Shown one piece after another: positions 1-7,982 of a stretch of DNA of 64,000 nucleotides (its first letter is position 1; each line of letters starts with the position of its first letter). The stretch is from Terriglobia bacterium. GTDB taxonomy: Bacteria > Acidobacteriota > Terriglobia > JAIQFV01. The notes under the pieces were generated by a model. It ran no database searches and was not told where the DNA came from. It saw nothing but the letters and a program-made list of their open reading frames with translations. The stretch lies in contig JAQUPQ010000009.1 of NCBI GenBank assembly GCA_028716525.1, positions 41,539 through 105,538 of the forward strand. The letters are read 5' to 3'. The position numbers were made by a program, and so were the translations under genes.

Positions 1-146
1 TTGTCCTTGAGGTCCTGCACCCGGTCGGGGATATGGTCGTATTGCTTCAATAACTCGACCAGTTCTTTCGACGCGTCCTCAATGTTCTTGGCCATGTCGA
101 CAAACAGGTCAAAGAATTTTCCTTCGCGGGGCAGAAATCGAAGCAT
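1..146 (-). CDS. DUF47 (PhoU-like) protein, N-terminal part, cut by window edge
   Basis: Reading leftwards from an ATG at 146, the frame is open to the edge and gives about 48 residues beginning MLRFLPREGKFFDLF. This matches the usual start of DUF47 proteins, all-helical PhoU-like proteins often encoded beside Pit-type phosphate transporters and thought to modulate them. The visible part has the amphipathic helix (DMAKNIEDASKELVELL) typical of the family. The remainder, and any pit gene, would lie to the left of the window. The family call rests on the N-terminus only, and the phosphate link is family knowledge. Confidence 0.75.
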   Translation of the reverse strand, partial: MLRFLPREGKFFDLFVDMAKNIEDASKELVELLKQYDHIPDRVQDLKD

Positions 147-331
147 GGGGTCAGATTCTCCTTACGGTTTTGAAAGGTAAGCGCTCAACGATGGTGGACT
201 CAAGAAATGCTCAAGCTACTATCGCAGAAAAAAAGTCGCCTGACAAGGGAGATGGGCATCTACTGCGCGACATTCCCACGAGGCATCAAAGGCATGGTGC
301 TTCGAAAATAGGTGACGGGTGTCCGGAAAGG

Positions 332-549
332 CAGGTATCAGGTGCCAGGGGTCAGAAAACAGCTGTCAGCAATCAGTTTTCAGCCATAAGCTTCAAGCCA
401 TAGGCCTGAAGCGAGCAAGAACTACTGAAAGAAAAGAAAACTCCTTAGAACCGTTTTGTTTGCTTGGAGCTTAGGGCTCATAGCTGAAAACTGAATGCTG
501 ACAACTGATAACTAACCCCTGATACCCGACACCTGGCCCCTGACACCTG
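332..549. repeat. Long imperfect inverted repeat of intergenic word repeats
   Basis: The 448 bases between the DUF47 gene and lipA hold no credible gene. They contain two arms, about 332-397 and 462-549, that are imperfect reverse complements. Each arm is built from short words such as GGTGTCAGG, GGTATCAGG, CAGTTTTCAGC and CTGTCAGCAATCAG. The loop is about 64 bases. The same words recur at 1531, 23652, 54914 and 55644. Transcribed, the arms could form a long irregular hairpin. No ORF, terminal T-run or target duplication is evident. Confidence 0.8.
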
Positions 550-594
550 TTTTATGGTCCCGGCTGCGACCATGGCCCATGAGAGATTTTCCCG

Positions 595-1485
595 CTATGC
601 GGGTGAGGTGAGTGTCGCCACTTGGGTCTCGGCGTGATAGGAACTTCTAACGAGCGGGCCTGACTCGACGTGCGGGAGCCCCAGCGATTCGCCGACTTGT
701 TTGAGTTCTCGAAATTCCTGCGGCGTGCAGAAGCGCGCCACCCGGGCGTGTTGGCGCGTGGGTTGAAGATACTGGCCCAAGGTCAGAATGTCGACACGAA
801 TGGCCGATAGATTTTTCATCACATCCAATAATTCTTCCTGAGTTTCGCCCAGGCCCAGCATCAGGCTGGTTTTGGTAAGAATCTGCGGCGCTCGTCTTTT
901 TGATTCCTCAAGCAGATGCGTCGACCAGGCAAAACGTGCTCCCGGACGGATGGAGTGATACAGCGAGGGGACGGTTTCAACGTTGTGAGCAAAAACGTCG
1001 GGCCGGGCTTCGAGAACTGTTTGCAGGCAATCAACGGACCCGCGAAAATCCGGTGTCAGGACTTCGACCTTGGTCGGAGGAGTCAAAGCACGAATCTGGC
1101 GGATCGTTTCGGCAAAAATGAATGCCCCCTGGTCTTTCAAATCGTCCCGATCGACCGAGGTGATGACGGCGTGTTTGATCCCTAAATTTCTGACGGCCTC
1201 GGCAACGCGTCGAGGCTCATCGAGATCGTAGGCGTTGGGCAGACCCGTCTTGACGGCACAAAATCGGCAGGCTCGTGTACACACATCCCCCAAAATCATA
1301 AACGTGGCCGTGCGTTTCCCCCAGCATTCCGAGATGTTGGGGCAACGGGCTTCTTCGCAGACGGTGTGAAGATTCTTTTCCCGCGCCAGGCGCTTCAGCT
1401 CGAAATAGCCTTCACTCGTCGGCAATGGAACCTTCAGCCATTCCGGACGGCGGAGAGGAGGTTCATATTCAGCGTTCTGCGTCAT
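595..1485 (-). CDS. lipA: Lipoyl synthase (radical SAM)
   Basis: LipA inserts two sulfur atoms into protein-bound octanoyl groups to make lipoyl cofactor. The auxiliary cluster motif C43-x4-C48-x5-C54 (CEEARCPNISEC) and the radical-SAM motif C69-x3-C73-x2-C76 (CTRACRFC) are both present. The length, about 296 residues, is normal. The chosen start is the ATG at 1485 (MTQNAEYEPP). A TTG at 1506 would add seven residues, and neither has a good Shine-Dalgarno. The gene is the last of the minus-strand 2-oxo acid dehydrogenase cluster, whose E2 carries the lipoyl group LipA completes, so the placement fits the function. No lipB or lplA is seen nearby. Confidence 0.96.
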   Translation of the reverse strand: MTQNAEYEPPLRRPEWLKVPLPTSEGYFELKRLAREKNLHTVCEEARCPNISECWGKRTATFMILGDVCTRACRFCAVKTGLPNAYDLDEPRRVAEAVRNLGIKHAVITSVDRDDLKDQGAFIFAETIRQIRALTPPTKVEVLTPDFRGSVDCLQTVLEARPDVFAHNVETVPSLYHSIRPGARFAWSTHLLEESKRRAPQILTKTSLMLGLGETQEELLDVMKNLSAIRVDILTLGQYLQPTRQHARVARFCTPQEFRELKQVGESLGLPHVESGPLVRSSYHAETQVATLTSPA

Positions 1486-1530
1486 GTCTTTAGTTTCCAA
1501 GGTCAATCATAAATTAAACGAGCCGCATTG

Positions 1531-1605
1531 AGGTGCCAGGTATCGGGTATCAGGGAATTCTCTCTGCGTCATCTCCGCGCCCTCGGCGCCTCGGCGGTGA
1601 AGAAG
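1531..1605. repeat. Intergenic word repeats between lipA and E2
   Basis: Bases 1531-1554 repeat the GGTGCCAGG / GGTATCAGG words of the 332-549 repeat. Bases 1561-1605 carry a second degenerate word family of the CTCCGCG...CTCGGCGGTGAA type. The stretch separates lipA from the E2 gene. No terminator with a T-run is seen. Confidence 0.6.
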
Positions 1606-1633
1606 CTCCCGGAATTCGAAAATCGGGACCGAG

Positions 1634-2989
1634 TTATAGGGTCTTCCATTCCTCCAAACGTTTCTTGACGGCCGCCATGAATTGGTCGGCCACGGCGCCA
1701 TCGATGACGCGGTGGTCGAACGAAAGACTCAAGATCACCATCGATCGAACCGCAATGGCATCGTCTTCAATCACCACCGGACGTTTCTTGATCCCCCCAA
1801 CTCCCAGAATAGCCACTTGCGGCTGGTTGATGATGGGCGTCCCGAAGAGGCTTCCGTAGATTCCCGGATTGGTGATGGTGAAGGTTCCGTTCTGTACCTC
1901 CTCGGGTTTCAGCTTCTTGGTGCGAGCGCGTTCCGCGAGGTCGCCAATCGCCTTGGCCAAGCCCACGAAACTCTTGTCTTCGGCGTTCTTGATTACGGGG
2001 ACAATCAAACCCCAATCCAAGGCCACGGCAATGCCCAGGTTGATGTCTTTCTTGTAAATGACATTGTTTCCATCGACTGAAGAGTTGACGATTGGAAACT
2101 TGTGAATCGCCTCGATCGCGGCCTTGGCGATGAATGCCGTGAAGGTGAGGTGTGCGGCATTCTCCTGCTCGAATCGCTCTTTCTCGCGCTCGCGGAGTTT
2201 GATGATGGGCGTCACATCCACTTCGAAAATCGCGTTCACATGCGCCGAGGTCCGCTTGCTCATCACCATGTGCTCGGCGATCTGTTTGCGCATAGGGGAC
2301 ATAGTTTCAATGGTCAATCGGGCCGGCGCGAAACCTGCAGTTGGTGACACAGCCGGCGCCGGAGCCGTTGGCGGCGGAGGCGCGACGGCGGGAGCAGGCT
2401 TAGTGGCGGGAGGCGGTTGCACCGGGGGCTTTGTCGTTGGTGGCGGCGCGGCAGGCTTGGCCGGTTGAACCCCTTTGTTGGCAAGGAAGCCTTCAACATC
2501 TTGCTTGGTGATGCGTCCCCCAATGCCGGTTCCTTTCACTTGTCCCAAATCAATTTTGTATTCTTTCGCCATCTTACGAACCAGGGGTGAGGAATGAATG
2601 TCCTCAGCCGCGGGCGGTGCCGGTTGTTTGGCCGCTTGAGGTGCCGGCTGTACCGTTGAGTCTGACTTTGTCGGGGATGCTTTGGAAGGTTCTGGAGGAG
2701 CTGTCGTCGGAGCCGGGGTGGAAGGTTGAGGCGCTTCTGCGGGTGCGCCGCTTTCTCCGTCCAACACTCCAACGACGGTGTTGATTTGAACCGTCTGTCC
2801 CTCCGGGACCAAAATTTGGGTCAGAGTTCCGGCAGCCGGCGAGGGTATTTCCGAATCCACTTTGTCGGTTGAAATTTCGAACAAAGGTTCATCGCGTTTG
2901 ACGGGGTCTCCGACTTTCTTCAACCAACGTGTGACGGTGCCCTCAAAGATCGATTCGCCCAGTTGCGGCATAATCACGTTTGTCGCCAT
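1634..2989 (-). CDS. 2-oxo acid dehydrogenase E2 (dihydrolipoyllysine acyltransferase)
   Basis: This is the E2 core of a pyruvate, branched-chain or 2-oxoglutarate dehydrogenase complex. It passes the acyl group from lipoamide to CoA. In order: an N-terminal lipoyl domain with the lipoylated lysine K43 in STDKVDSEIPSP; a long Ala/Pro-rich linker; a peripheral subunit-binding domain (HSSPLVRKMAKEYKIDL...); a second Pro/Ala linker; and the C-terminal catalytic domain ending with the SFDHRVIDGA motif that holds the active-site His and Asp. It has 451 residues with a single lipoyl domain. The ATG at 2989 follows an AAGGAG site about 8 bases upstream. It lies 52 bases after the E1 beta stop. Substrate cannot be assigned from sequence alone; the E1 pair and lpdA in the same operon complete the complex. 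Confidence 0.95.
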   Translation of the reverse strand: MATNVIMPQLGESIFEGTVTRWLKKVGDPVKRDEPLFEISTDKVDSEIPSPAAGTLTQILVPEGQTVQINTVVGVLDGESGAPAEAPQPSTPAPTTAPPEPSKASPTKSDSTVQPAPQAAKQPAPPAAEDIHSSPLVRKMAKEYKIDLGQVKGTGIGGRITKQDVEGFLANKGVQPAKPAAPPPTTKPPVQPPPATKPAPAVAPPPPTAPAPAVSPTAGFAPARLTIETMSPMRKQIAEHMVMSKRTSAHVNAIFEVDVTPIIKLREREKERFEQENAAHLTFTAFIAKAAIEAIHKFPIVNSSVDGNNVIYKKDINLGIAVALDWGLIVPVIKNAEDKSFVGLAKAIGDLAERARTKKLKPEEVQNGTFTITNPGIYGSLFGTPIINQPQVAILGVGGIKKRPVVIEDDAIAVRSMVILSLSFDHRVIDGAVADQFMAAVKKRLEEWKTL

Positions 2990-3041
2990 AAATCTTCTCC
3001 TTCGGGTGAGGCTGCGAGTGTCGCCTCCAGGGCGATGTAGC

Positions 3042-4016
3042 TCAATAGGCGGCCAATCCTCGAACAGCTTCCATCACCTTTTCGACGCTGGGAATAAATT
3101 GTTCCTCCAGCGGCGGCGAATAAGGCACCGGCGAGTCCGGCGCCGTCACGCGAACCACGGGGCCGTCCAGAGAATCGAAAATTTTCTCGGAGATGGTCGC
3201 CGCCAATTCGGCGCCCAGGCCCAAGGTGCGTGTGTCTTCGTGCAAGAGTATTACTTTAGATGTTTTCCGGACAGAATTCAAAACGGTTTCTTCATCAAAA
3301 GGATAAAGCGTCCGCAAATCTACAACTTCCAAATCCAATCCCTCATTCATTAAACGCGTCGCGGCTTCCAAGGCAATATGCACCATGGCGCCGTACGAAA
3401 TAACAGAAATATCCTTTCCTTCCCGGGCGATGCGCGCCTGACCGAGAGGCACGATGTAATCCTCATCAGGAATATCTTCCTTGATGCGGCGGTACAGAAA
3501 CTTATGTTCAAAGAAGATGACGGGATTATTATCGCGGATGGCGGCTTTCACGAGGCCCTTGGCATCATACGCCGTTGCGGGCTCCACCACCTTCAAGCCG
3601 GGTGTGTGCGCAAAATAAGCTTCGGGGTTCTGTGAATGGAAAGGTCCGCCATGGACACCGCCGCCGGAGGGCCCGCGAATAACCAACGGCACGGCTTGTC
3701 CCCAGCGATAATGCATTTTGGCGGCGTAGTTGACGATTTGGTTGAAGGCGCAGGAAATGAAATCCATGAACTGCATTTCCAAGACCGGGCGCATTCCCAT
3801 GACGGCGGCTCCAATGCCCGCGCCGACGATCGCTTCTTCGGAAATCGGCGTGTCGATGACGCGTTGAGGCCCGAAACGATCCAGTAGGCCGGCGGTCACT
3901 TTGAAGGCGCCGCCGTAACGGCCGATATCTTCGCCCATCAGAAACACATCCGGATCACGCTCCATCTCCTCCCAGAGTCCTTTCCGGATGGCTTCCAGAT
4001 AAGTTACGGTTGGCAC
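3042..4016 (-). CDS. 2-oxo acid dehydrogenase E1 component, beta subunit
   Basis: With E1 alpha it forms the thiamine-diphosphate E1 that decarboxylates a 2-oxo acid. The protein has 324 residues, the usual size, with the TPP-family fold signatures VFLMGEDIG, TPISEEAIVGAGIGAA and the transketolase C-terminal domain (VVDLRTLYPFDEETV). The start is the GTG at 4016 (reading MPTVTYLEAIRKGL), preceded by AAGGA 7 bases away. A longer frame to 4199 overlaps the preceding gene and is unlike the family. The segment HGGPFHSQNPEAYFAHTPGLK is typical of branched-chain/acetoin-type two-subunit E1 enzymes. This hints at, but does not prove, a non-pyruvate substrate. Confidence 0.95.
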   Translation of the reverse strand: MPTVTYLEAIRKGLWEEMERDPDVFLMGEDIGRYGGAFKVTAGLLDRFGPQRVIDTPISEEAIVGAGIGAAVMGMRPVLEMQFMDFISCAFNQIVNYAAKMHYRWGQAVPLVIRGPSGGGVHGGPFHSQNPEAYFAHTPGLKVVEPATAYDAKGLVKAAIRDNNPVIFFEHKFLYRRIKEDIPDEDYIVPLGQARIAREGKDISVISYGAMVHIALEAATRLMNEGLDLEVVDLRTLYPFDEETVLNSVRKTSKVILLHEDTRTLGLGAELAATISEKIFDSLDGPVVRVTAPDSPVPYSPPLEEQFIPSVEKVMEAVRGLAAY

Positions 4017-4050
4017 GTTGTGTCCTTGGAGTCGAAGAGACCGACCGCGC

Positions 4051-4320
4051 TCAAGCTTCTTCGGTATCGGCTTTATTTTCGCCTTCCGCGATGGCGGCTT
4101 CCATTTCGACCTGGGCCTCGATCTCCTCGAGCTGGCCGGAAAGATCGTCACGATGCACCAGTTCTTCCTGCGCCAGGCGGTCGTACACGTCTTTCTCATA
4201 TTTCTTCTTGGTCTTTTTGGAGGCCTGCACGTAAAAGTCGTACGAGGCTTTCTCCCGTTCGATGGCCTGCTTCAGAATTTCCGCTTGAGCCTTAAGTTCG
4301 AGCACTTTCGGGGAATCCAT
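4051..4320 (-). CDS. Two-helix ferritin-like protein inside the dehydrogenase operon
   Basis: The 89-residue acidic protein starts at the ATG at 4320, 11 bases after the E1 alpha stop, and ends 34 bases before the E1 beta start, so it is clearly in the operon. The sequence suggests two long helices: about 5-36, with E21/E23 and the AxYDFYxQA pattern, and about 42-78, with E52/E53 and H56 in AQEELVHRDDL. The E...Y then E-x2-H spacing resembles half of a rubrerythrin/ferritin-like four-helix bundle, as in encapsulated-ferritin-type two-helix proteins that build metal sites by dimerising. The Lys/Glu content would also fit a simple coiled coil. The metal role and any link to the dehydrogenase are inference. 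That it is a real gene is well supported by spacing. Confidence 0.75.
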   Translation of the reverse strand: MDSPKVLELKAQAEILKQAIEREKASYDFYVQASKKTKKKYEKDVYDRLAQEELVHRDDLSGQLEEIEAQVEMEAAIAEGENKADTEEA

Positions 4321-4331
4321 AACCTCCGCCT

Positions 4332-5252
4332 TTAATCGGCGTACACTCCGGGCAACTCCGTGTGTTCGTCCGGCAGGGGACTCGCCTCTGCGAACGCCAC
4401 CTCGTCGTCGAGCTCGCGAGTGATGCGCGCAATCACGGTTTGTTGTTCAGTAGGAGTCATCAAGCCATTTTCCTGCAGGTATTTTTCAAAACGTGCGAGA
4501 GGATCTTTCTTGCGCCACTCCGCCACCAGCTGCGAGGGCACATACTTGGCGTCATCGTGTTCGGCGTGGCCTTTCATGCGAAACGTCTCACACTCGATGA
4601 GGGAGGGACCGCCGCCTTTGCGGGCACGTTCCACGGCCTTCTTGGTGGTGGAATAAACCTTCAGCACGTCGTTCCCATCAATGGTTTCGCCGGGGATTCC
4701 GTAGGCCGCAGCAAAATCGGAAATGCGGGTATTCCTCATCTGATGGCTCACGGGAGTGGAATAGGCATACTGATTGTTTTCCACGATAACGACCAGGGGG
4801 AGGTTTAGAGTTGCCGCAAAATTCAGCCCTTCGTGAAAATCGCCGACCCGTGTGCCCCCATCCCCGATGTAGGTCAAGGCCACTCGATTTTCTTTGCGAA
4901 GAACAGAGCTTAGTGCGATACCCGACATGACCGGGATCAGGGCGCCCAACATGGAAATGCAGGACATCACGCCGCGATTCAAATCTCCGAAATGGAGGTT
5001 GCAGTCGCGACCGTGGGTGGGGCCGGCCGCCCGGGCCATGTACTGACAAAAAATATCGCGGGGTTTGAATCCCCGGACCAGCGTAGAGCCGAGGTTTCGA
5101 ATCATGGGGCCGAGGATGTCCTGTTTTTCCAGGGCGTAGGCTGTTCCCACGGAAATGGCTTCCTGGCCCAAGCTGGAATACAGCCCGCCAACCACTTTTC
5201 CCTGGCGGTAGAGGTGGCCCAGACGCTCATCCACGGCGCGATTCAGCCGCAA
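4332..5252 (-). CDS. 2-oxo acid dehydrogenase E1 component, alpha subunit (start unresolved)
   Basis: This is the E1 alpha partner. It has the thiamine-diphosphate motif GDGGTRVGDFHEGLNFAA...ENNQYA and the phosphorylation-loop-like region ECETFRMKGHAEHDD. The boundary given uses a TTG at 5252 (306 residues). Upstream, the same frame stays open to about 5418 and encodes LTRDRLQELFYF just before the TTG. This matches the usual first helix of E1 alpha, so the real protein is probably longer, yet no in-frame ATG, GTG or TTG occurs there. Either an ATT/CTG codon is used or a one-base error or frameshift separates it from the ATG near 5300 in another frame. A likely promoter (5453-5481) lies in the end of lpdA. 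Confidence 0.9.
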   Translation of the reverse strand: MRLNRAVDERLGHLYRQGKVVGGLYSSLGQEAISVGTAYALEKQDILGPMIRNLGSTLVRGFKPRDIFCQYMARAAGPTHGRDCNLHFGDLNRGVMSCISMLGALIPVMSGIALSSVLRKENRVALTYIGDGGTRVGDFHEGLNFAATLNLPLVVIVENNQYAYSTPVSHQMRNTRISDFAAAYGIPGETIDGNDVLKVYSTTKKAVERARKGGGPSLIECETFRMKGHAEHDDAKYVPSQLVAEWRKKDPLARFEKYLQENGLMTPTEQQTVIARITRELDDEVAFAEASPLPDEHTELPGVYAD

Positions 5253-5452
5253 GAAATAAAAGAGCTCCTGCAGCCGGTCGCGCGTCAGAGTCCATGGGCT
5301 TGCAGACTTGACGGGCCGGGTGGGCGGCTTTTTTGTGGTCGGTCGAGATTTAACGGAGGTTCTACTTTTTAAGCTCTTTACTGAAATAACCGGCTCCCAG
5401 TCAATCGTTGCTCAAAGAGTTTCTTCATGGATTGGTGCGGATGCGCCCTCTC

Positions 5453-5481
5453 ATTATAACAAGCTTCAAATCAAATATGAA
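5453..5481 (-). promoter_or_regulatory. Putative sigma-70 promoter for the E1 alpha-lipA genes
   Basis: On the minus strand, TTCATA and TATAAT are separated by 17 bases, overlapping the last codons of lpdA. The perfect -10 hexamer and spacing are good, the -35 moderate. Transcription would start near 5446. It would allow E1 alpha and later genes to be expressed apart from lpdA. Confidence 0.45.
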
Positions 5482-6865
5482 TCGCCATATCAAAGGCGGC
5501 GTGAGCAGCCTCTCCCACGGCTTCTGCAACTGTGGGGTGGGCGTGAATGGTTTGAGCCAGGTCCTCAGCGGTGGCTTCCAGGGTCATGGCGGCGCCGGCT
5601 TCCGCGATGAGATCGGTGGCATGTGGCCCAATGATGTGGACCCCCAGAATTTCGCCGAACTTCTCGTCTGAAACGATTTTTACAAACCCTTCCGATTCCC
5701 CGATTATGTTGGCTTTGCCGTTGGCTTGAAAAGGGAACTTCCCAATCTTGACCTTGTGGCCGCGTTCGATGGCTTTGGCCTCTGTCCATCCAATGCTGGC
5801 CACCTCCGGATCGCAGTAAGTGCAATTGGGGCAGTGATCGTAGTTGATCGGGCGGGGCTCAAGTCCCGCCATATGTTCCACCGCGACGTGCGCCTCGAAG
5901 GAAGCCAAATGAGCCAGTTGCTGTTTGGGAACGATATCGCCGATGGCATACACGCTCGGAACGCGGGTTTGCATGAAATCATTGATGGGAATATAACCGC
6001 GATCGGCTTGAATGCCGATTTTTTCGAGCCCGATATTGGCGGTGTTGGGCGCGCGCCCGACGGCCATCAATACTTTTTGCGCCTCCAAAGAAACGCTTTT
6101 GCCTTCCTCGGCGCTTTTTACAGTGACTGCGACAGCGTCTTTTTTGACTTCCACCTTCTCCAGCGCGGTCTTGGTCTTCACCGTGATGCCCTGTTTTCGA
6201 AAACTCCGTTGCAACTCGGCGGCCACCTCGGCGTCTTCAAACGGGAGAATTTGAGGGAGCATCTCGATCAGCGTGATGTGACTTCCGAAGCGCGCATAAA
6301 TGGAGGCGAACTCCACGCCCACGGCTCCCGCGCCGACAATCACCATCGATTGGGGCACGGCTTCCAGTTCCAGCGCTTCGTTATTAGTAATGATGCGGGT
6401 TCCGTCGATCTTGACGTTGGGAAAACTTTTCGGCTCAGACCCGGTGGCGATAATGATGTGCTTTGTTTCCAGAATTTTTTCCTCACCCGCTGGAGTCTTG
6501 ACCCGAACTTTGTTGGGCGATTCCAGCGTGCCAAAACCGCGAAGGGATTCCACTTTGTTCTTTCGCAGCAAAAATTCCACGCCCTTGGCATTCTTTGCGA
6601 CGATCTTGTTCTTGCGCTGTTGCACCACCTTCCAGTCGAGCGAAATATCTTTGAAGGAGATGCCAAACTCTTTGGAGTTTAAAAATTGCTGATACAATTT
6701 GGCGTTGAATAGTAATGCTTTCGTGGGGATGCAACCTCGAAGCAGGCAGGTGCCGCCGAAGCGATCGTCTTTTTCGACAATGATGGTTTTCAATCCCAAC
6801 TGACCTGCCCGAATGCCGGCGACATACCCGCCCGGTCCGCTTCCGATGATGACAAGATCGTACAC
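5471..6865 (-). CDS. lpdA: Dihydrolipoyl dehydrogenase (E3)
   Basis: This flavoprotein reoxidises dihydrolipoamide with NAD+, completing the 2-oxo acid dehydrogenase complex. It has an N-terminal FAD-binding motif GSGPGGYVAG, the redox-active disulfide C40-x4-C45 (GGTCLLRGCIPTK), a second Rossmann motif (GAGAVGVEFASIYARFG) for NAD, the FAD-contacting YAIGD segment, and the C-terminal dimer domain with the H-x4-E catalytic pair (HAHPTVAEAVGE). It has 464 residues, a normal length. The start is the GTG at 6865, with AGGGAG 6 bases upstream. It is first in the cluster and has its own promoter at 6892-6919. Confidence 0.96.
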   Translation of the reverse strand: MYDLVIIGSGPGGYVAGIRAGQLGLKTIIVEKDDRFGGTCLLRGCIPTKALLFNAKLYQQFLNSKEFGISFKDISLDWKVVQQRKNKIVAKNAKGVEFLLRKNKVESLRGFGTLESPNKVRVKTPAGEEKILETKHIIIATGSEPKSFPNVKIDGTRIITNNEALELEAVPQSMVIVGAGAVGVEFASIYARFGSHITLIEMLPQILPFEDAEVAAELQRSFRKQGITVKTKTALEKVEVKKDAVAVTVKSAEEGKSVSLEAQKVLMAVGRAPNTANIGLEKIGIQADRGYIPINDFMQTRVPSVYAIGDIVPKQQLAHLASFEAHVAVEHMAGLEPRPINYDHCPNCTYCDPEVASIGWTEAKAIERGHKVKIGKFPFQANGKANIIGESEGFVKIVSDEKFGEILGVHIIGPHATDLIAEAGAAMTLEATAEDLAQTIHAHPTVAEAVGEAAHAAFDMAIHI

Positions 6866-6891
6866 GCTATTCTCCCTGGCTGAAGGATTTC

Positions 6892-6919
6892 GTATAAGGT
6901 TGTGAACTCACAAGGTCAA
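6892..6919 (-). promoter_or_regulatory. Putative lpdA promoter with operator palindrome in the spacer
   Basis: On the minus strand, TTGACC is followed after 16 bases by TTATAC, about 27 bases before the lpdA GTG. The spacer contains TTGTGAGTTCACAA (6900-6913), an inverted repeat with perfect 6-base arms and a 2-base centre. The arms equal those of Rex sites (TTGTGA/TCACAA), but the Rex centre is 6 bases, so a different repressor, or no regulator, is possible. A bound protein here would block polymerase. Confidence 0.5.
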
Positions 6920-7160
6920 ATTGGATTGACGGCGAGAATTATAACATAAGCCATTGTTGCGTGGATTTGCCTGAGGTGGTGCGCACTCAAACCTGGAAGA
7001 AAAAATGCTAATTGTCGCGACCAGATCCCTTTTGTTCTTCCTGTGACAAGCGCAAAAGTTCGCCAGCCATCCAGACCCAGAAACCCCTCAATTTCTCCGC
7101 CATTATTCGGGTGACAAGTGTAAGGCTACAGGCTACATTAGGACAGAAGGAGCAAACGCT

Positions 7161-7463
7161 ATGCCCATCAAAAATCCACCCCATCCCGGAGATTTCATTC
7201 GGACGGAGATTATCGCCCCCACAGGGCTGTCGGTTACGGCGGCAGCCGCAGCACTGAGGGTCTCCCGGCCCACGCTTTCGAGCCTACTCAACGGCAAGGC
7301 GGGTCTTTCCGCGGACATGGCACTGCGCATTGAGAAGGTTTTCGGAGTGAAGATGGACACGCTCATGCGTATGCAATTCTCCTACGAGATCGCGCAAACG
7401 CGCAAACGCGAGAAACAAATCCGTGTGCAGCGAATCCATCAATTCGCCGGCGTTCACACATAG
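7161..7463 (+). CDS. higA: HigA-family antitoxin / XRE regulator, without a visible toxin
   Basis: The 100-residue protein matches HigA (VapI-type) antidotes. It has the N-terminal MPIKNPPHPGDFIRTE segment, then an XRE helix-turn-helix (LSVTAAAAALRVSRPTLSSLLNGKAGLSADMALRIEKVFG) and a Lys/Arg-rich tail. The ATG at 7161 follows AAGGAG 9 bases upstream. HigA normally follows a higB toxin gene, but the 295 bases upstream contain no HigB-like reading frame and the downstream stretch none either. It is therefore a solitary antitoxin or free-standing regulator, perhaps a remnant. Autoregulation at its own promoter is family knowledge. Confidence 0.9.
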   Translation: MPIKNPPHPGDFIRTEIIAPTGLSVTAAAAALRVSRPTLSSLLNGKAGLSADMALRIEKVFGVKMDTLMRMQFSYEIAQTRKREKQIRVQRIHQFAGVHT

Positions 7464-7671
7464 TCCTGATGAACAAAAGGGTCGGGCCGCGCCGAGCTGT
7501 TGTCGAAGTCTAATCCCCGGGTCAGCCCCGATGGGTCATGGGAGCCTCACCGGGCGCTCTGGAGTTTGAGCAACAGCCCGCGGAGATGTGGCCTAGTCCT
7601 CCTAATTTTAGCCAGGAGTTGACTCGGACTCAGAAAACGATATCATCATTCCCTCATCCGGATCCCTGACT

Positions 7672-7833
7672 ATGAAAGGCCTTCTTTCTTTTCTTTGTGT
7701 CAGTGTCGGCGGCGCCATCGGTTGGTGGCTGGGGTCGTTCGTTGGAATCATGACGGCCGTCTTCCTCAGCGCCATTGGTTCGGGCGTGGGTCTCTATCTT
7801 GCCTTGCGCTTCCATCAGAAATACTCCGAGTGA
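7672..7833 (+). CDS. Small hypothetical membrane protein, 53 residues
   Basis: The ATG at 7672 gives MKGLLSFLCVSVGGAIGWWLG and ends at TGA 7831-7833. The chain has two hydrophobic segments, about 3-22 and 24-45, with glycine-rich GGxxGWWLG and SGVGLYLAL motifs and a basic C-terminus (RFHQKYSE). This is typical of small two-helix inner-membrane proteins seen in many Gram-negative genomes. No function can be given. Clean codon structure, the Gly pattern and the conserved-looking length support a real gene. No strong Shine-Dalgarno is seen (GGATCCCTGACT precedes the ATG). Confidence 0.65.
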   Translation: MKGLLSFLCVSVGGAIGWWLGSFVGIMTAVFLSAIGSGVGLYLALRFHQKYSE

Positions 7834-7982
7834 TTGAGCGTATAGCGGGAATGGAGCGTTTCGTGGGGCCGTATCTCCGTAATGTGCACTTCTTGCAAAA
7901 CAAGCTCCGCCAGGATGGTTTCCTGATTGAAGTGGCACCGTAAGGCCGAGTTTCATCCGGGGTGGGGCCTCCATAATGGCAC

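Noticed and set aside
5726..6682. Plus-strand frame of about 318 codons inside lpdA
   Set aside because: Opposite a complete dihydrolipoyl dehydrogenase with all motifs; no recognisable domain.
6900..6913. Canonical Rex or CRP operator
   Set aside because: Arms match Rex but the centre is 2 bases instead of 6, and CRP needs a 6-base centre too; reported only as an unassigned palindrome.
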